A stretch of 64,000 nt of DNA from Adiantum capillus-veneris. Taxonomy: Eukaryota > Streptophyta > Polypodiopsida > Polypodiales > Pteridaceae. The DNA lies in NCBI GenBank assembly GCA_014529385.2, contig CM043942.1, positions 23,880,991 through 23,944,990 of the forward strand. The letters run 5' to 3'. Below, in pieces: positions 49,111 to 61,208 of this stretch. Position numbers and translations under genes: made by a program. The notes under the pieces are model-generated. The model searched no databases. It saw only the letters and a program-made list of their open reading frames with translations, and was not told the DNA's origin. How positions within the stretch are numbered: position 1 is the first letter of the stretch; each line of letters opens with the position of its first letter.

Positions 49111-49846
49111 GATGCCGTGCACTAAGCTCGAATAGCACTTTATGCTGCTTTGTGGTGCAATGTGAGATGTAGGAAAGGTAGAGAAAGAAGGTGTGTGGCT
49201 ATTGAAAAGGATTTGTGAACTTTGTTTTTGCTGCAGTGAACTGTTTCTATTCATAAGGTGTTAGATTTTTTTATGCAATGTACTATTTTCTGTTGATAAC
49301 GTGTTATTATTATTTTGTATTTTCTTTCGCATTATTTTATAATGTTCGATCTGTACCTAACAGATCTAACATTATTTTAAAATCATGCTAGATCTGTAAG
49401 GTGCAGTAAGTAGATCTGTTTTTAAATCAGATACTGTAGTACCGTGTTAAACAGTGTGTAACAGTAGCTCTGTTAATTGCAAGTAGGTAGGTTAGGTGTG
49501 TGCACGCGCACGCGGGGCGGCCAAGGTGACCTTATCCGCAAAAAAGAAAAAAAATGAAAAGGAAGGATCGGGATTGGGAACATTCCCCAAGCCCAAGCCC
49601 AAGCCAGGCCTCAGTCACCCTTTGGACTTACTTATATTAGCATCACGCCTAAGTTAAAATCGACCCTTTTGAGGACCATCAGAGCTTCGAGTAACCGAAC
49701 ATTGTGCTGTAAAGCACACCACAACCCCTGAGCAATACGCTTGTTTTGAGCTATCACACGCTCTAATCCAAAAACCGGTCGTTAAAAGACATTAAAAAAC
49801 ATCAAAAAACGAGTGAAAACGGGGTGCAAAACGCCCAAAAAATCAA
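49111..49846 (+). other. leader of the 10.1-kb element
   Basis: Non-coding, with repeated CTGTTAA/AGATCTG phrases at 49340-49480 and a CCCAAGCCCAAG stretch near 49587. Nothing else was recognised. Confidence 0.5.
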
Positions 49847-50686
49847 GTGGTTAACCTTCAAGGGTATTCGCCGACACTTTTAGGGTGCCAAAAGCACATG
49901 CATCTACGCTCTGGTTGTGTGCTAGAGGCCGAGAAACTAGTGAGCACTTTGACTTACGTAGGTTCTCAATACCCACCTACCTTAGGTTTCGGGCCCTCGG
50001 CAGGGACCCAAGGTAGTACAACCCAAGACCCAAACATAGCGGCTAGTGACTCTTCATCTGACTATGATATTATGGAAGGGCATCCTACACTAAACCCCGA
50101 GCAAGTAAACAAAAATGTACCTGTCTGGGCCCCACAGCCTGGATCTAGTGTGTTTAGTCGCTTTATAGAAACCTTTAGTAGAGCTACTCGCTCTGAACTT
50201 GTGGCTAGTGAAGTTAACGAAGGTGAGGGAGAGGTATATTTGCCTTTGGTATCTCAGGGGGAGCCTATACTCCCAAAGAGTGTCCACATCAATATCCGGC
50301 CCCCTACTTTCATGGAAGACCTTGCAAAGCAATCACCCCCCGAAGTTCTACTACCCAATTGTAGGAGTCTTGCGGAGGTGCAAGAAGTTAAGTGCTATAT
50401 GAAAGTGGCTAGGGAGAGGGAAATGGAGAGTTTCATAGAACAACACCAAGCCATGAAGGGAAAGACCCCTGGGACAACAGGCATAGCAATCAAGCAATCG
50501 AGTGCTCTTGAGTTAGTAGGCAATGTGGGTCAAACTGTGGGGAACAGTAATGCTTCTACTTCAATGGAAACCTCTATTACGTCAGGCCTAGAAGGGTTAT
50601 TTCTCATTGAAAATTGGGAATATGACCTACAAACTGAAACCTTGACTAACATGTACACGGGTTACACATACCATATAGGTTCGTAA
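49847..50686 (+). pseudogene. gag N-terminal frame (10.1-kb element)
   Basis: 279 open codons. They contain MHLRSGCVL near the start (LRSG-type phrases are frequent in plant gypsy polyproteins), an acidic/serine-rich part, SVHINIRPPTFMEDL, and near the end WEYDLQTETLTNMYTGYTYH, similar in style to the Y-x-D modules of the other 10-kb element. No catalytic motif. It is open from ATG to stop. The next coding pieces are at 50737-50946 and then proline-rich 50970-51400 in changing phase. Probably the N-terminal part of gag. Confidence 0.55.
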
Positions 50687-51399
50687 GAAGTTGTACAATA
50701 TACTTCTAGCTCTGCAAGTCTAGAGGAGCACAACAGATGGATGCTATCCAATCGGAGAGGCAAAACCGAGGGATTAACATTCCTTCAACGGGCCTTATGA
50801 GATTCTTTGATACGAACAAGGCTAGACAACCGACACTATCACAGATTGAAACTCCTTCAGTGAGTCCAATGGACCCTTCATATATTGTGTCGCCATTTCG
50901 GTACAGTCTGAACCCACAAGTAGTAGTTTTACTTTTCCAAATCTAGCTCATCTGTCTCTCGGAGACACTATGTCTATAATACCTACTCCTTTGATGAGTA
51001 CAAACAATACACCTTGGACCTTGTTTGTTAGCACTACACCACTACCTAGTAGCACAGTGCCCCCAACAATACCTACAGGTGTGCATCAAGCCTATGTACC
51101 TGTCGCACCTCATGCCCACATAGCTCCCACACCCCCAATTATGCCAAGGGCTCACACTCCACAATGGCATCATCCGAGCTCTTATTCAAGTGGGGCATAC
51201 CATTTAGCAATAACATGTCGTATCTGGCACCAGCTATGCCTAGGGCCACACCTATGGACTTTGGACCACCATGTGGTACACCACCATACGAGGTATGGGA
51301 CCCGAGGGCCGTGCGTATGCCAAGGCCAAGGCCAACTCCCATCCCACATGTAGTTCCAAGAGCACTACACCTATGGCCACTATACCTGCTTATTTAGGA

Positions 51400-52448
51400 G
51401 ATTTGGCAGCATTTGCTCAAACCATCGATTGATCTATTGCTGAGAAATGCGTACCACACCTGATAGAGAGCCTAGAAGTAAGGCAGTACAAATAGCCAAT
51501 CTCACACAAAAATCTAGTGAGACGGGGATGTGAGAAAGCATATTGAAGTTTTTGAACAAATATGCATTCTCTAGGAGAACACAATGACCTGCATAAGAGT
51601 AATGCTTTAGGCCTAACCTTAAGTGGGAAGGCTAGGGATTTTGGTATAGAATCCTAAGGGTGGAAGAAAAGAAGATTTACCCTACTCTTAGGAGACTATC
51701 CTTGAAAGAATACATACGAGAGGAAGTGCTTTGGAGTGTAGCCTCTCAGCTCCAGAAAGCCCAACGAGAGGAAGGAGAGTCGGTGAGAGACTTTATTAGT
51801 TGCTTGAAGCATTTGAATTCTCGTTGTAATCCAAATGAGCACTTCAATAATAATCAATTCCTTGATAGATTCATTAGGAGATTACGACATGAGGATATCT
51901 ACAATGGCCTAGTCATTAGAGGTATCACCACTTGGGAAGCAGTCACCACCAATGCAATCCAATTGGAGGATAATTTAATTATTCAAGGAGAAAGAGTGTC
52001 TATTGAGCCTAAATCTACTAGCTCGCAAGCATTGAGGCATCAGCGAATGACCCTAAAGCCTATCACTAAGGAGCCAAAGATACCTGAGATGACTTTAGCA
52101 GATCTCACCAAGGCCATTCAAGAGAGTCTTAGAGACAATCGTGCTCCGCAAAACAATCATATGTATCCAAGAAGGGAGCAACAATGGTGCTCAATATGCT
52201 ATGGTCCGCATAGTACCAGTGAATGCCCTACTCTTCGAGTAAAATTCAATGGGAATTGCAATGCCTGTGGGAGGTATGGTCATCAAGATAAGGATTGCAT
52301 AGTATTTAAGCGCGTGATGGCCAATAAACCAACCTTAGAATGGAAAGACACACCACAAGTGCCTGCATTGATCCCATCCCCACCTCTTGAACAAATGTCA
52401 CAACACATGGTCCCTAGGGCCCAAAATGTTGTTCAAACAACACCCTGA
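51400..52448 (+). pseudogene. gag capsid and two zinc knuckles (10.1-kb element)
   Basis: From about 51560, with stops, HNDLHKSNALGLTLSGKARDF resembles the retrotransposon gag core. The open frame 51660-52448 continues LKEYIREEVLWSV, VRDFISCLKHLNSRC and DRFIRRLRHEDIY, typical of gypsy capsid helices. Two knuckles follow: 52188-52226 of the form C-x2-C-x3-H-x4-C and 52257-52298 of the form C-x2-C-x4-H-x4-C. It would bind and package element RNA. Confidence 0.82.
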
Positions 52449-52599
52449 CCACCTCCAGTGCTAGGACCGCAACCACCACATCCGAGAATCACTTTTGTGA
52501 ATCAAGTAGGTTGTGAGTAATCTATTGCTTGTTTGGAAGGTTGTGAGGAAGATATAGACCCTAATATTGCCTATGGGATTGATGCGCTTGAAGAAAATC

Positions 52600-53280
52600 C
52601 ACAATACTAAATGGAGGACTATTGGGGACAAGTCAAACATGTCTATCAAGTAGCTACTCTTGCTCCAAGAGGCCAAATATCAATGACACTACCAAGAGAC
52701 CACCTCTTCAATGCTATGAGTTTGGAGGTCCACATCGTGTGGCCGAGTGTCTTATTAGACTACAAAAGAACGCCACACTAATGCAAACCAATCAAGCAAC
52801 ATGTGTACAATGCGATACTCATGTGTAATTGATGTGACATAGATCATTTGATTGCCCAATGTCTGACTAATCCAAATGCACCGAAGATCACGCCATTAAA
52901 CTTGATGGAGGTTACCAAGGAGCCATCACAAAGTACACATGTGGTACTAGTAAACATATTGACACGATCGATGCTCCAAAAACAAAATTATATTCTTGAG
53001 AAAAAGACACGGCATCAATTTCCCGATCTCAACAGAAGAAGAAATGAAGATAGGGACTAGTGATGACCCCATATATATGAACGGCGCTGAAGAGGATTCT
53101 GATTCAGGTGAAACCATGGAGATCAAAACGACCACTAAGGAAGATCTGCATGAGCCACAATGGCCAGGATCCAAGAAAAAAATAGGAACTTATCCAAACC
53201 CTATAGAGGAGATCGAGCGAGTCAAGCAATTAAAGGAGTTTGGTAGAAGATACCCAAAGGGATGTAGAACCAGCACCTAA
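52600..53280 (+). pseudogene. extra zinc-knuckle segment and linker
   Basis: 52712-52750 has the 13-codon spacing of the first knuckle with the second Cys changed to Phe (CYEFGGPHRVAEC). 52824-52862 repeats the C-x2-C-x3-H-x4-C spacing with an in-frame TGA as its third codon. The following frame 52996-53280 is acidic and lysine-rich and carries no domain. The arrangement looks like a second knuckle pair added behind the first. Confidence 0.55.
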
Positions 53281-53533
53281 GCGAGATTGCAGACATATTT
53301 TTCTCTACACAAAAACAACCTCACAAAGTCCATAGACCCCTAGCCATACCTAGTGTCATCCAAGAAGACAGTGACTTAAAGTCATGGGAAAGTGGGCGTA
53401 CTCACTTCTTGTTGGAAAGAACGTTCACAGAGGAACTACTTGACCCTATGGAAGAAATGAAGATCCCATCTTCCCCATGTCAAGGGACTAAAGCCCAAAA
53501 GGTGCCGTTAAATATTGCCATACTGATGTTTTC

Positions 53534-54631
53534 ATGGCTTCAGAAGTCAAGACCACCATCATGTCCAAACTATATGGAGATCCTGAGCTATTCTTAGATC
53601 TTCAAGATTTCCTCAATGGAGAGCTGAAGGTCGGGCTACCACAATTTGCACAGGTGGATGGAGCTAGGGAGATGCCAATAGAGGAGGAACACTTAGATCC
53701 ACAACCCAACCTAGATAAGAACCCTATTGTAGAAATACATGTTAACAAGTTGGGACAATACTTTGACGGCGATGAATCCAATGCAACCATACCAATCACT
53801 ACCAAGGGATTAACTATGAAGGAAATCCTTGATGGTGGCGTTGGGGTTAGCATTGTGACTAAAAATTTCTGGGAAACTATGGGAAGACCTCACCTTGGGA
53901 CCACAACCATAGTAGTAAAGATGGCCAATGGGTCTATTGTTAAACCTATTGGGATGCTAGAAGATCTCAAGATCAAGGTCTTTGGACATAAAATAAGAAA
54001 TACCTTCATTGTTATAAGTTTCTCCAAGCACACTATGGCATCTAAGGTGATCTTAGGACGTCCTTTCATGAGGGAAGCAAAAATTGTGCATGAGTGGTCT
54101 AAAAACCATGTCTACTTGCAGTTCCAAGACTCTGTTATTCGAGTAGATCTTGTAATTGGTCAAGCAAATCCTCTAGGAAACAGATTTATAATTGATCATA
54201 AATCTGATACCACGGTTCACTCGGCCCCATTGCAATATTATTACACATGTAAAATGGACACTGATGTTGGGGAAGATTCTCCTTATATGGATATAATACC
54301 TGGGATGACTGAGTCGGACAATGTGGATTGGATCCACTTAGCAGCAACTATAGACTCTTGGGGAGACAGGGGAATGACCTGGGTAACAACTGAGGGGGAT
54401 AAAATGCCACCACTTGTACCCTTAAATATGATAGAAGCAATGCATATAGCTTCTAATGACCTACAAGATGAAGATTTGACTGGCATTGGAACCAGCAGCG
54501 TCTCACAAGACTATAGCCCACACAATTTGGGGTCAAAATCATCAATTGAAATTGACTCTGAGGACGAAGAATCTGAGTTAAATCGTAGTGCAAATGTGGG
54601 GACAAACCATTCAGGGGCCAGCATACCCTAG
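53534..54631 (+). pseudogene. first retropepsin domain (10.1-kb element)
   Basis: 365 open codons. Residues 86-200 match a retroviral-type aspartic protease: IPITTKGLTMKEI, the active site as D100-G-G, VVKMANGSIVKPIG (flap strands), TFIVISFSKH, and VILGRPFM at 172-179 as the I-L-G-[RT]-P motif. The D is kept, and D-G-G is a known variant in plant gypsy proteases. The C-terminal half is acidic and ends in a stop at 54629. The open length is unusual among the broken frames around it. Confidence 0.8.
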
Positions 54632-54876
54632 ATGACAATCTATCCAAGGGAGCAGAAGACACAAGTAGCGATTCATCTACTGACTCTTCATTAGAGATCG
54701 ACCGTAATCAAAAATTAGACAAGAAGAGTAAGAGATATAAGAGGCAACATTATCGAGCAAATGTGCATGCTAGAATAAATGAAAAGAAATCTACCACAGA
54801 ATGGCTTAATTATATAGGGGCATGTGATGCTCATCGGAAGTTGGTAGATAACTAGGGTGAATACCTTCAAAGCATT

Positions 54877-55480
54877 ATGTGGTGTAGTCCACAACCCATT
54901 GACATCACACAACTAGAGGCTATAGAGAAGCCAAAGTTGAGCCGTACTATAAGGAGACGACATAATAAAGGGTTACAAGACATCCATCAAAAGAAAGCAT
55001 CCAAAGAACAGGCAAAGCTTAAAAATATCCAAGCAAGAGTTGAGGCTCGAGAAAGACAACAACATCTTAGACGCCAACGAGAGGCTAATCTGGCAATCAC
55101 GGAAGCATTTTTTGAAGACACTCATGATGATTCATTGGAATATGAGCCACCTCTACGATATCCAATTGAACTAAATAGCCTCTATGGGAGAGTACTATAT
55201 TACACATTATTGGATACAAGAGCTCAACATAATTTGTTATCCTATGGAGTTTAGTGTCAGCTAGGAAAACCACCCCTATCCACAAGCACCATCCAAGTCA
55301 AGGGTATCAATAAGAAGAAGACCACTGTTTTTGGAATCCTACACACTCTTGTTATTTATGACAATGGAACCGTGGTTCAAAGATTTTTGGTCATGCATGT
55401 TGGTACTATGGAGGGTAATATAAATATGGGGCGTAAATGGATGTCTGCATTCAAATGCATATTGATTGGGAGATCGGGAG
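54877..55480 (+). pseudogene. coiled-coil linker and second retropepsin (10.1-kb element)
   Basis: Residues 18-78 are very basic and likely helical (RTIRRRHNKG, then RVEARERQQHLRRQREA). VLYYTLLDTRAQHNLLSYGV follows, a protease start in which D113-T-G reads D-T-R. After an in-frame TAG (55252-55254) the same phase continues with STIQVKGINKK, VIYDNGTVVQRFLVMHV and INMGRKWM, the later strands and a weak [IL]-x-[GM]-G motif. It is probably inactive. Confidence 0.7.
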
Positions 55481-56040
55481 TATCACGACGCAGAAGCCAA
55501 CTCGTGGCCCTACGGCCCAAGGAATAACACTTGAAATCTCACCTCTTCATAACACAAAAAACAACAAAATATTGCCAATCCAAAAAGTCACAACATCCTT
55601 GCAAGTAGCACAGCCCTCTAAAGCTTCAACTTCCAGGGCTACGACAGACAGTGCTACATCAAAGGCTCCATGTGATCTGACCAAGGGTACATATCAATGG
55701 GTCCCAAAAGTATCATTATCGGACCCCCTTATGGTTCAAGTTAACTCACAAAGGAAACCTCGAAGGAAGGCGTCCACTCAGGTTAAGAAGGTGAAAACCA
55801 AATCATGTTGGATTCCCAAACAACTATTAGAAGCCCAAGGCTACTATGATGGAAATGATCGAATTTGGGTATCTAAACTTAAATCGTGTCTTTCCCTATC
55901 CACTACAAAACCATGTGAGTCAAACCTTGTGATTCCAAAGCCGATGGAAGACCATGGGAAGGGAAAGATCACAGGATGCTACACACGTATTCCATAGCTA
56001 GTTTGGGTTCCAAGGAAAAACCAATCTATTTGGCTTAGCT
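55437..56040 (+). pseudogene. W[VI]PK-rich tail (10.1-kb element)
   Basis: In this frame YQWVPKVSL, SCWIPKQLLEAQGYYDGNDRIWVSK and, past a stop, LVWVPRKN repeat the W-[VI]-P-K phrase, with YY-x-G-N-x-x-I-W as in 40962-41670. The rest is basic and serine/threonine-rich. No enzyme motif. It lies where RT would normally begin. Confidence 0.5.
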
Positions 56041-58066
56041 GAGGAAAGGGGGAGTTCCATGAAGCTTCTAGCTCCTCATGTAATGCATCCATAGAGGTAA
56101 AAGCTTCTACACAACCTCCCCCTACCATAGGCAGTCTCCACAAAGCTACAAAAGATTCGACATCTCCCATTGTTCAATTATTACATGATGCACTACTTCA
56201 AGTTCGTTCATGGGAGAGTACCTTACCACCCTTGCAACTCGATGAGGCACCCAAGGTAATAGAGAACTATTGGCTAAAATCCTCACCTATTCCAATTGGA
56301 ATAGCTGGTTCCAAAAGGTGATGATATCATTTTAAAGTATGATCTTCCCAAGGAAGGGGGGAGGCTTCATTCACGTCCCTATTGAATTATTCCCTCTTAC
56401 CCTTCTTTCCTTGACCCTTGAGCTTTTCTATTTTAGGGATTGTATATATATAGATATATAGTAACTAACCACCCTAGTTCCAAACCAAAAAAAAAAAAGT
56501 AAAGAGCAAGAGCAATTAGCAAACAAGTGTGCACAATACTAGTCAAAATCATTGACCCAGACCTGAAACAGAAACCTATGTCATCAAACACCTGACCATT
56601 CTCTATTTGTATTCACAAATATGGATGATTCTTACGAATATTCTTTTTTCCTATCCCAAGTAATGCATTTATGCTATCCTCATATTTCCTCTGAATGGGA
56701 TTCGATTGAAACGCTAGCTTGTGAGACAACTGTTGAGGAGTTAGAGTGGCTGGGTCCGCCTCTTGACTACGACGGATCCCTATCCTATTGAGAAATTTCA
56801 CCCAATTGCCCAAGTTTACCCTTTTTTCCACGTTGAGTATTCACTCCTCATGACATTCCTAATACTATTCTACACGAAAGAGGACAAGGACGATAATGGT
56901 GATTCGACAGACGAGACACACGGCCTTACCAAAGAGGATTACACCTACCTTGATGATGAGGATGGCGGTTTGGCCTTAGAGCTACTGATCGAGATCTCCA
57001 ACCTCCACTTACTTTCATCCTTATCACTCGAGTGATGGAGGGTAGGTAGGATTAGTACAATAGGAGTGTTTCTGTTTTAGAGTTTAGTGATTAACAAAGT
57101 TCTTTTTTCCCACTGATGTGCCTCTAGAAGGTGGATGTTTGGTGGTTACTATTGTGCAGTTTGTGACTACATAAGGATGCCTTTGAAGGACAACGACAAT
57201 GGATGTTTACATGTTACAATGGATGTTCTCCATTATATCATTGTGGATGTTTGGTGGTGACTATTGTGCAGTTTGTGACGACATAAGGATGCCTTTGAAG
57301 GACAACGACAATGGATGTTTACATGTTACAATGGATGTTCTCCATTATATCAGTGTACTACTTCCTTTTATCTATGCTTTCCACAGTCACATGTTTGCAT
57401 CTTGTCATTTGAGTTTCTAACAATGCATAAAAATTATGAAGTTATGACATTGCCAATTTAGATGCTATAATTTTTTCAAACTTCTAGACCTTGTTCTTCT
57501 CTTTGAGTTTGGTCTATTAGTTGGCTTTAAGAGGTATCAGGACCTTAGGCTAAACTAGGCCAATTAATTGCTGACTTTAACTCCTAAATAGTCTATTAAT
57601 TGTAGTAACTTTAGCAATGTTTTAGGCTATGAGGATATAGTTCTGACTTGTGTTATGTTGATCACAATTAAGTGGTATAAGTGACAAGATCACTAGTCTT
57701 TAGACCCCGACGAGCCTAGGATTAACTACTCTTTAGTCAACATTTTTTAATTAATGTTGGTCAATCTAGTACTTACTTTAGCTCTAGCCCTTGTGTACTT
57801 CTCTTAGAGTCAACCTAATAGACCTTAACTCAATTGCACTTCATTTAGGTACTACGCTTGTTCTAGTTGGCAATGTTATTATTCATCAATTTTTTTTGCA
57901 TTTCTTAGAATATCATGTATGCATCTCACTTATTGCACACCTGCACATGTTGCCTTTGAGCTTTCACAATGTTGTTTTTCTTCTGCTACTACAGGTCCTC
58001 CTATCGTGGATCCCAATGCTGCACTGTTGTATTTCGAGGGCAGAATCTACATCAGGAAGGTGGGCA
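56041..58066 (+). other. 3' non-coding part of the 10.1-kb element
   Basis: No RT or integrase motif in any frame. A 112-bp unit is tandemly duplicated at 57131-57354. The purine-rich AGGAAGGTGGGC immediately before 58067 is the probable polypurine tract. Confidence 0.6.
57131..57354. repeat. 112-bp tandem duplication
   Basis: Two copies begin GTGGATGTTTGGTGGT and end TCTCCATTATATCA, with two or three differences. It lies inside the 3' non-coding part of the 10.1-kb element. Confidence 0.92.
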
Positions 58067-58316
58067 TGTTAACCACCGGCGTCCACTTCTAGTAGTTCAT
58101 GGGTCGGGCTTGTCGGTCCAATAGGAAAATGGTAAGAGTGATCGCCGATGAGAGACGCACTTTAACTGGAACATTCAAGGGTTAGTTGGCTAAGCATGGG
58201 CGCCCAAGTGTGAATGGACGAGCTCATATTAAAATCACCTAAACCTAAAAATCACTCATTCTCTCATTTGTGCAATTAAAGAGTGCTCTTGCTCCATCTC
58301 CATCTTCTTCTTCATC

Positions 58317-58374
<58 letters not shown>

Positions 58375-58665
58375 TGTGTGTGTGTGCATATGAGAGAGAG
58401 AGAGAGAGAGAGTGTGTGTGTGTGTGTGTGATCAATCATTACGATGGCACGATGGTGGCAGCGAGGCGGTTGAGCGCGGAAAGACGGTAGCTCCATGTTC
58501 TTTGCAGCAAGGAATCCTCCACAAAGGCAAGCGTAGGGCAGTGAGTGACACACCCTTGCTCTCTTGAGCTTGCTAGATTAATATGGTTGTGTGCTTGCAG
58601 CCATTGTGGCTCGCACACAGTGTACGACAAGTCCCTTGCTTTGACACGTGCGACAAATGCGCACA
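58067..58665 (+). repeat. 3' LTR of the 10.1-kb element
   Basis: Matches 48522-49088 throughout, with a longer GT tract at 58320-58386, a GA run and a second GT run to 58430. It ends GCGCACA, followed by the target duplication. Confidence 0.93.
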
Positions 58666-61208
58666 ATGCAAGTTACCAATCGGTCTCCAACATATAGGTA
58701 AATTGGCAGAAACTAGCTCGTTTGTTACATACACAGTTGAGAGAGAAAAAGAGATAGATTTTTGGGCCACGAGAGAGCTACACTCACTTCTACTATGTAT
58801 GGATAGCTAGGGCTCCATATTTACCAGATTTTATAGGTAAGATTCTCATTCACTAGTTTAGCTTCATGTATGGTCAAACGTAACATGCAAAGGTAGTAGA
58901 GTGCACACACAATCGATGACCGATCACAGAAATTCCCCACCCGCATCAATTGCATGGAGGCCTTCAAAGGCTCCAATTTACAAAATATTGAAACAAGTTG
59001 CTCATATCAAAGTCATCTACTAGCATGCTATATTTTTAATCCTTGAAATCCTATCATGGTCCATATACCTCTACACAGTGCTAAATGTAAAAATTATCAA
59101 TAGATGCACCAAGTGATACTCATGGCAAGACCATAGGGGTTTGGCTAGAAAACTCTATGACCAAGGCATCGACAAATGACCTAACACCCCAGCTTGTCAA
59201 AGAATGGTGTCAAAATGCCCAACATAGCATGGTGAATGCATGGTATGAACATAACATCAAAGAAGATGGTTCACGATCCATCACCCTTGACAAAACATGG
59301 GATTCACCCTCTACTTTAGCAATCAGTGACAAATCAAGAAAAAAGCTAACCAAAACTTCACACTAACATTGAACTAACCAGTTTGCTTTAGAGTTGATGA
59401 AAAAGTCTGAGAGATAAAATCATTAATAGAGGAAGTCAAAAGCAGCAGAATTGGAGTACAAGCACCATTAGAAATTCATATATCCAAGGAGTCTATATGC
59501 CTAAAGGATCAAGAATCACAAATGACTTATTCACTTGCAAAAAATGCCAGAAAATAGTAGATAGGGTAAAAAATGCAAAGACATGGTCATGAAGCAAACT
59601 TAGGGCTAACTTGTGAAATTTTGATCTAATTTTGCATTGAAATTCACCATTTTTCTTAGAAGCTGTTAGAGTCGTGTATTCCATTATTGTGGTGCAAAGC
59701 ACAAGCAAGGTTGTTAGCAACAATTTTAGCAAGGCATACCATCGACAATAAGTTTTCATACTAGCATTTTGAAACACGTCTCGACTTGGTAGGTGCCATG
59801 TAGTGATCATCATCCGAAAGAGTGTGTAGTACAAAGTCTTTTAAAACTCTACTATGCATGGTGGTGATGGCAAAGCCGCCAAGGGTGGCAAGCATAGCCT
59901 CTCAAAATGCCAACAGATATGTTGTTTACTCTCAGCTTAGCTTCCTCTTGCATTTCAAAATGCTGCTACTTTTGTAAGGTAGCTAAGAAGAGCATTTCAA
60001 AATGCTCACAATTGGTGCTAACTTTGCATTGCAACCAATAGGTATGTCCACAATAGGTGTCTCAAAAAAACCCTAAATACAGCCTCACAATGTTGTCATC
60101 GTCTGGTTTTGCCGGTTTGGTGCCTGCAACACAAGACCATTCCAAGATGCTATAGTTTTTGCTAGTTTGTTCATCTGTAGAACTAGCACTTAGCAAGAAC
60201 TACAAAGGGTATTGCTTAATTATCTACATAATGTTGATTTGTTGAGAAAATGTTTGCAAAAGTAGGGGCCATCCAAAATTGTTGATGGGCACACTGGAAC
60301 AGCTGTAGAGGATACATATAAAGCATGAGAGAGATTTAAGAGGCTGGATGTTGAATTGGAAAAGAAACATGATGAAGCAAGAAGATACATGGGTCACCAA
60401 TTTTTGGGAGATGCACAATCATTGTGCAAAAGGTTTGTTTCAACAGCGTGGTACAAGACTTCAAAGATTTTTTTTTATTAGCAATAATTTCATGTCATAG
60501 TTTTTGGTTCTAGTTTGTCACTTATTGTCCAATGAATTTGTATCAGTAATAAGCACTGCCACTCACAAAAAAGTGGTAAGATCCCACAAATTGTTAGTTT
60601 CGGTTTGACTTCTTGTTGTTCCCACTCTTATTGTTATCCAAGGGAAGTGCACACACCCCAATGTTGTTGTCATGGGGGGGGTAGCATGTTAGATGCCATG
60701 CACGATTTCCACAATGATTATCACATCTATTCAAGCTTTTGATGATGTAGAGTAGGTTGGACATCCATGGAAAACATTTAGTGAAGGCAGCAGAGGATTA
60801 TTATGTTGGGATTTGAAGAACATTCCATTAAAGACATCATCATAGAAATGTATGCAAAGCTCATGTTTTTTCCATCACTACTTGCAAACATTTGAAGAGT
60901 CTATTATGACTTTATTTATTGAGATTTAGTCAGTGATCTTCAACCCATTGATGACAAGGGAGCTGCAAGCTAGGCATACTGCCTACCATATTATATTGAA
61001 GGAAAATTCAATATGACAAATCACCTACAAAATAGAGACAGAAGCTAGAGCTATAAAGTTCAATAAAGCTCTTGAGACCCAAGATGAGCATTTCTACCAC
61101 AAATTAGGCAATGACAAGGATGTACATCATCTAGAGGGGGGAGTATTTGCATATGCTAACAAGGAATACCCCTTCTAGCCATTTTCACCTCATTTGTAAT
61201 TCTATTAT

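Larger units (their letters stand above)
48522..58665 (+). mobile_element. 10.1-kb LTR element with gag and two proteases, no RT
   Basis: LTRs 48522-49088 and 58067-58665, both starting TGTTAACCACC and ending GCACA. The 5-bp target duplication ATGCA is at 48517-48521 and 58666-58670, and a tRNA-Asp-type primer site is at 49093-49110. The coding part 49847-56040 has gag, several zinc knuckles and two retropepsin-like domains with stops and shifts. RT, RNase H and integrase are not present on either strand as far as I can read. 56040-58066 is non-coding. It appears non-autonomous and related in plan to 33477-43650. Confidence 0.93.

Noticed and set aside
59157-61140. Possible degenerate transposon coding region
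   Set aside because: Short coding-like phrases only, frequent stops, and no motif I can name.
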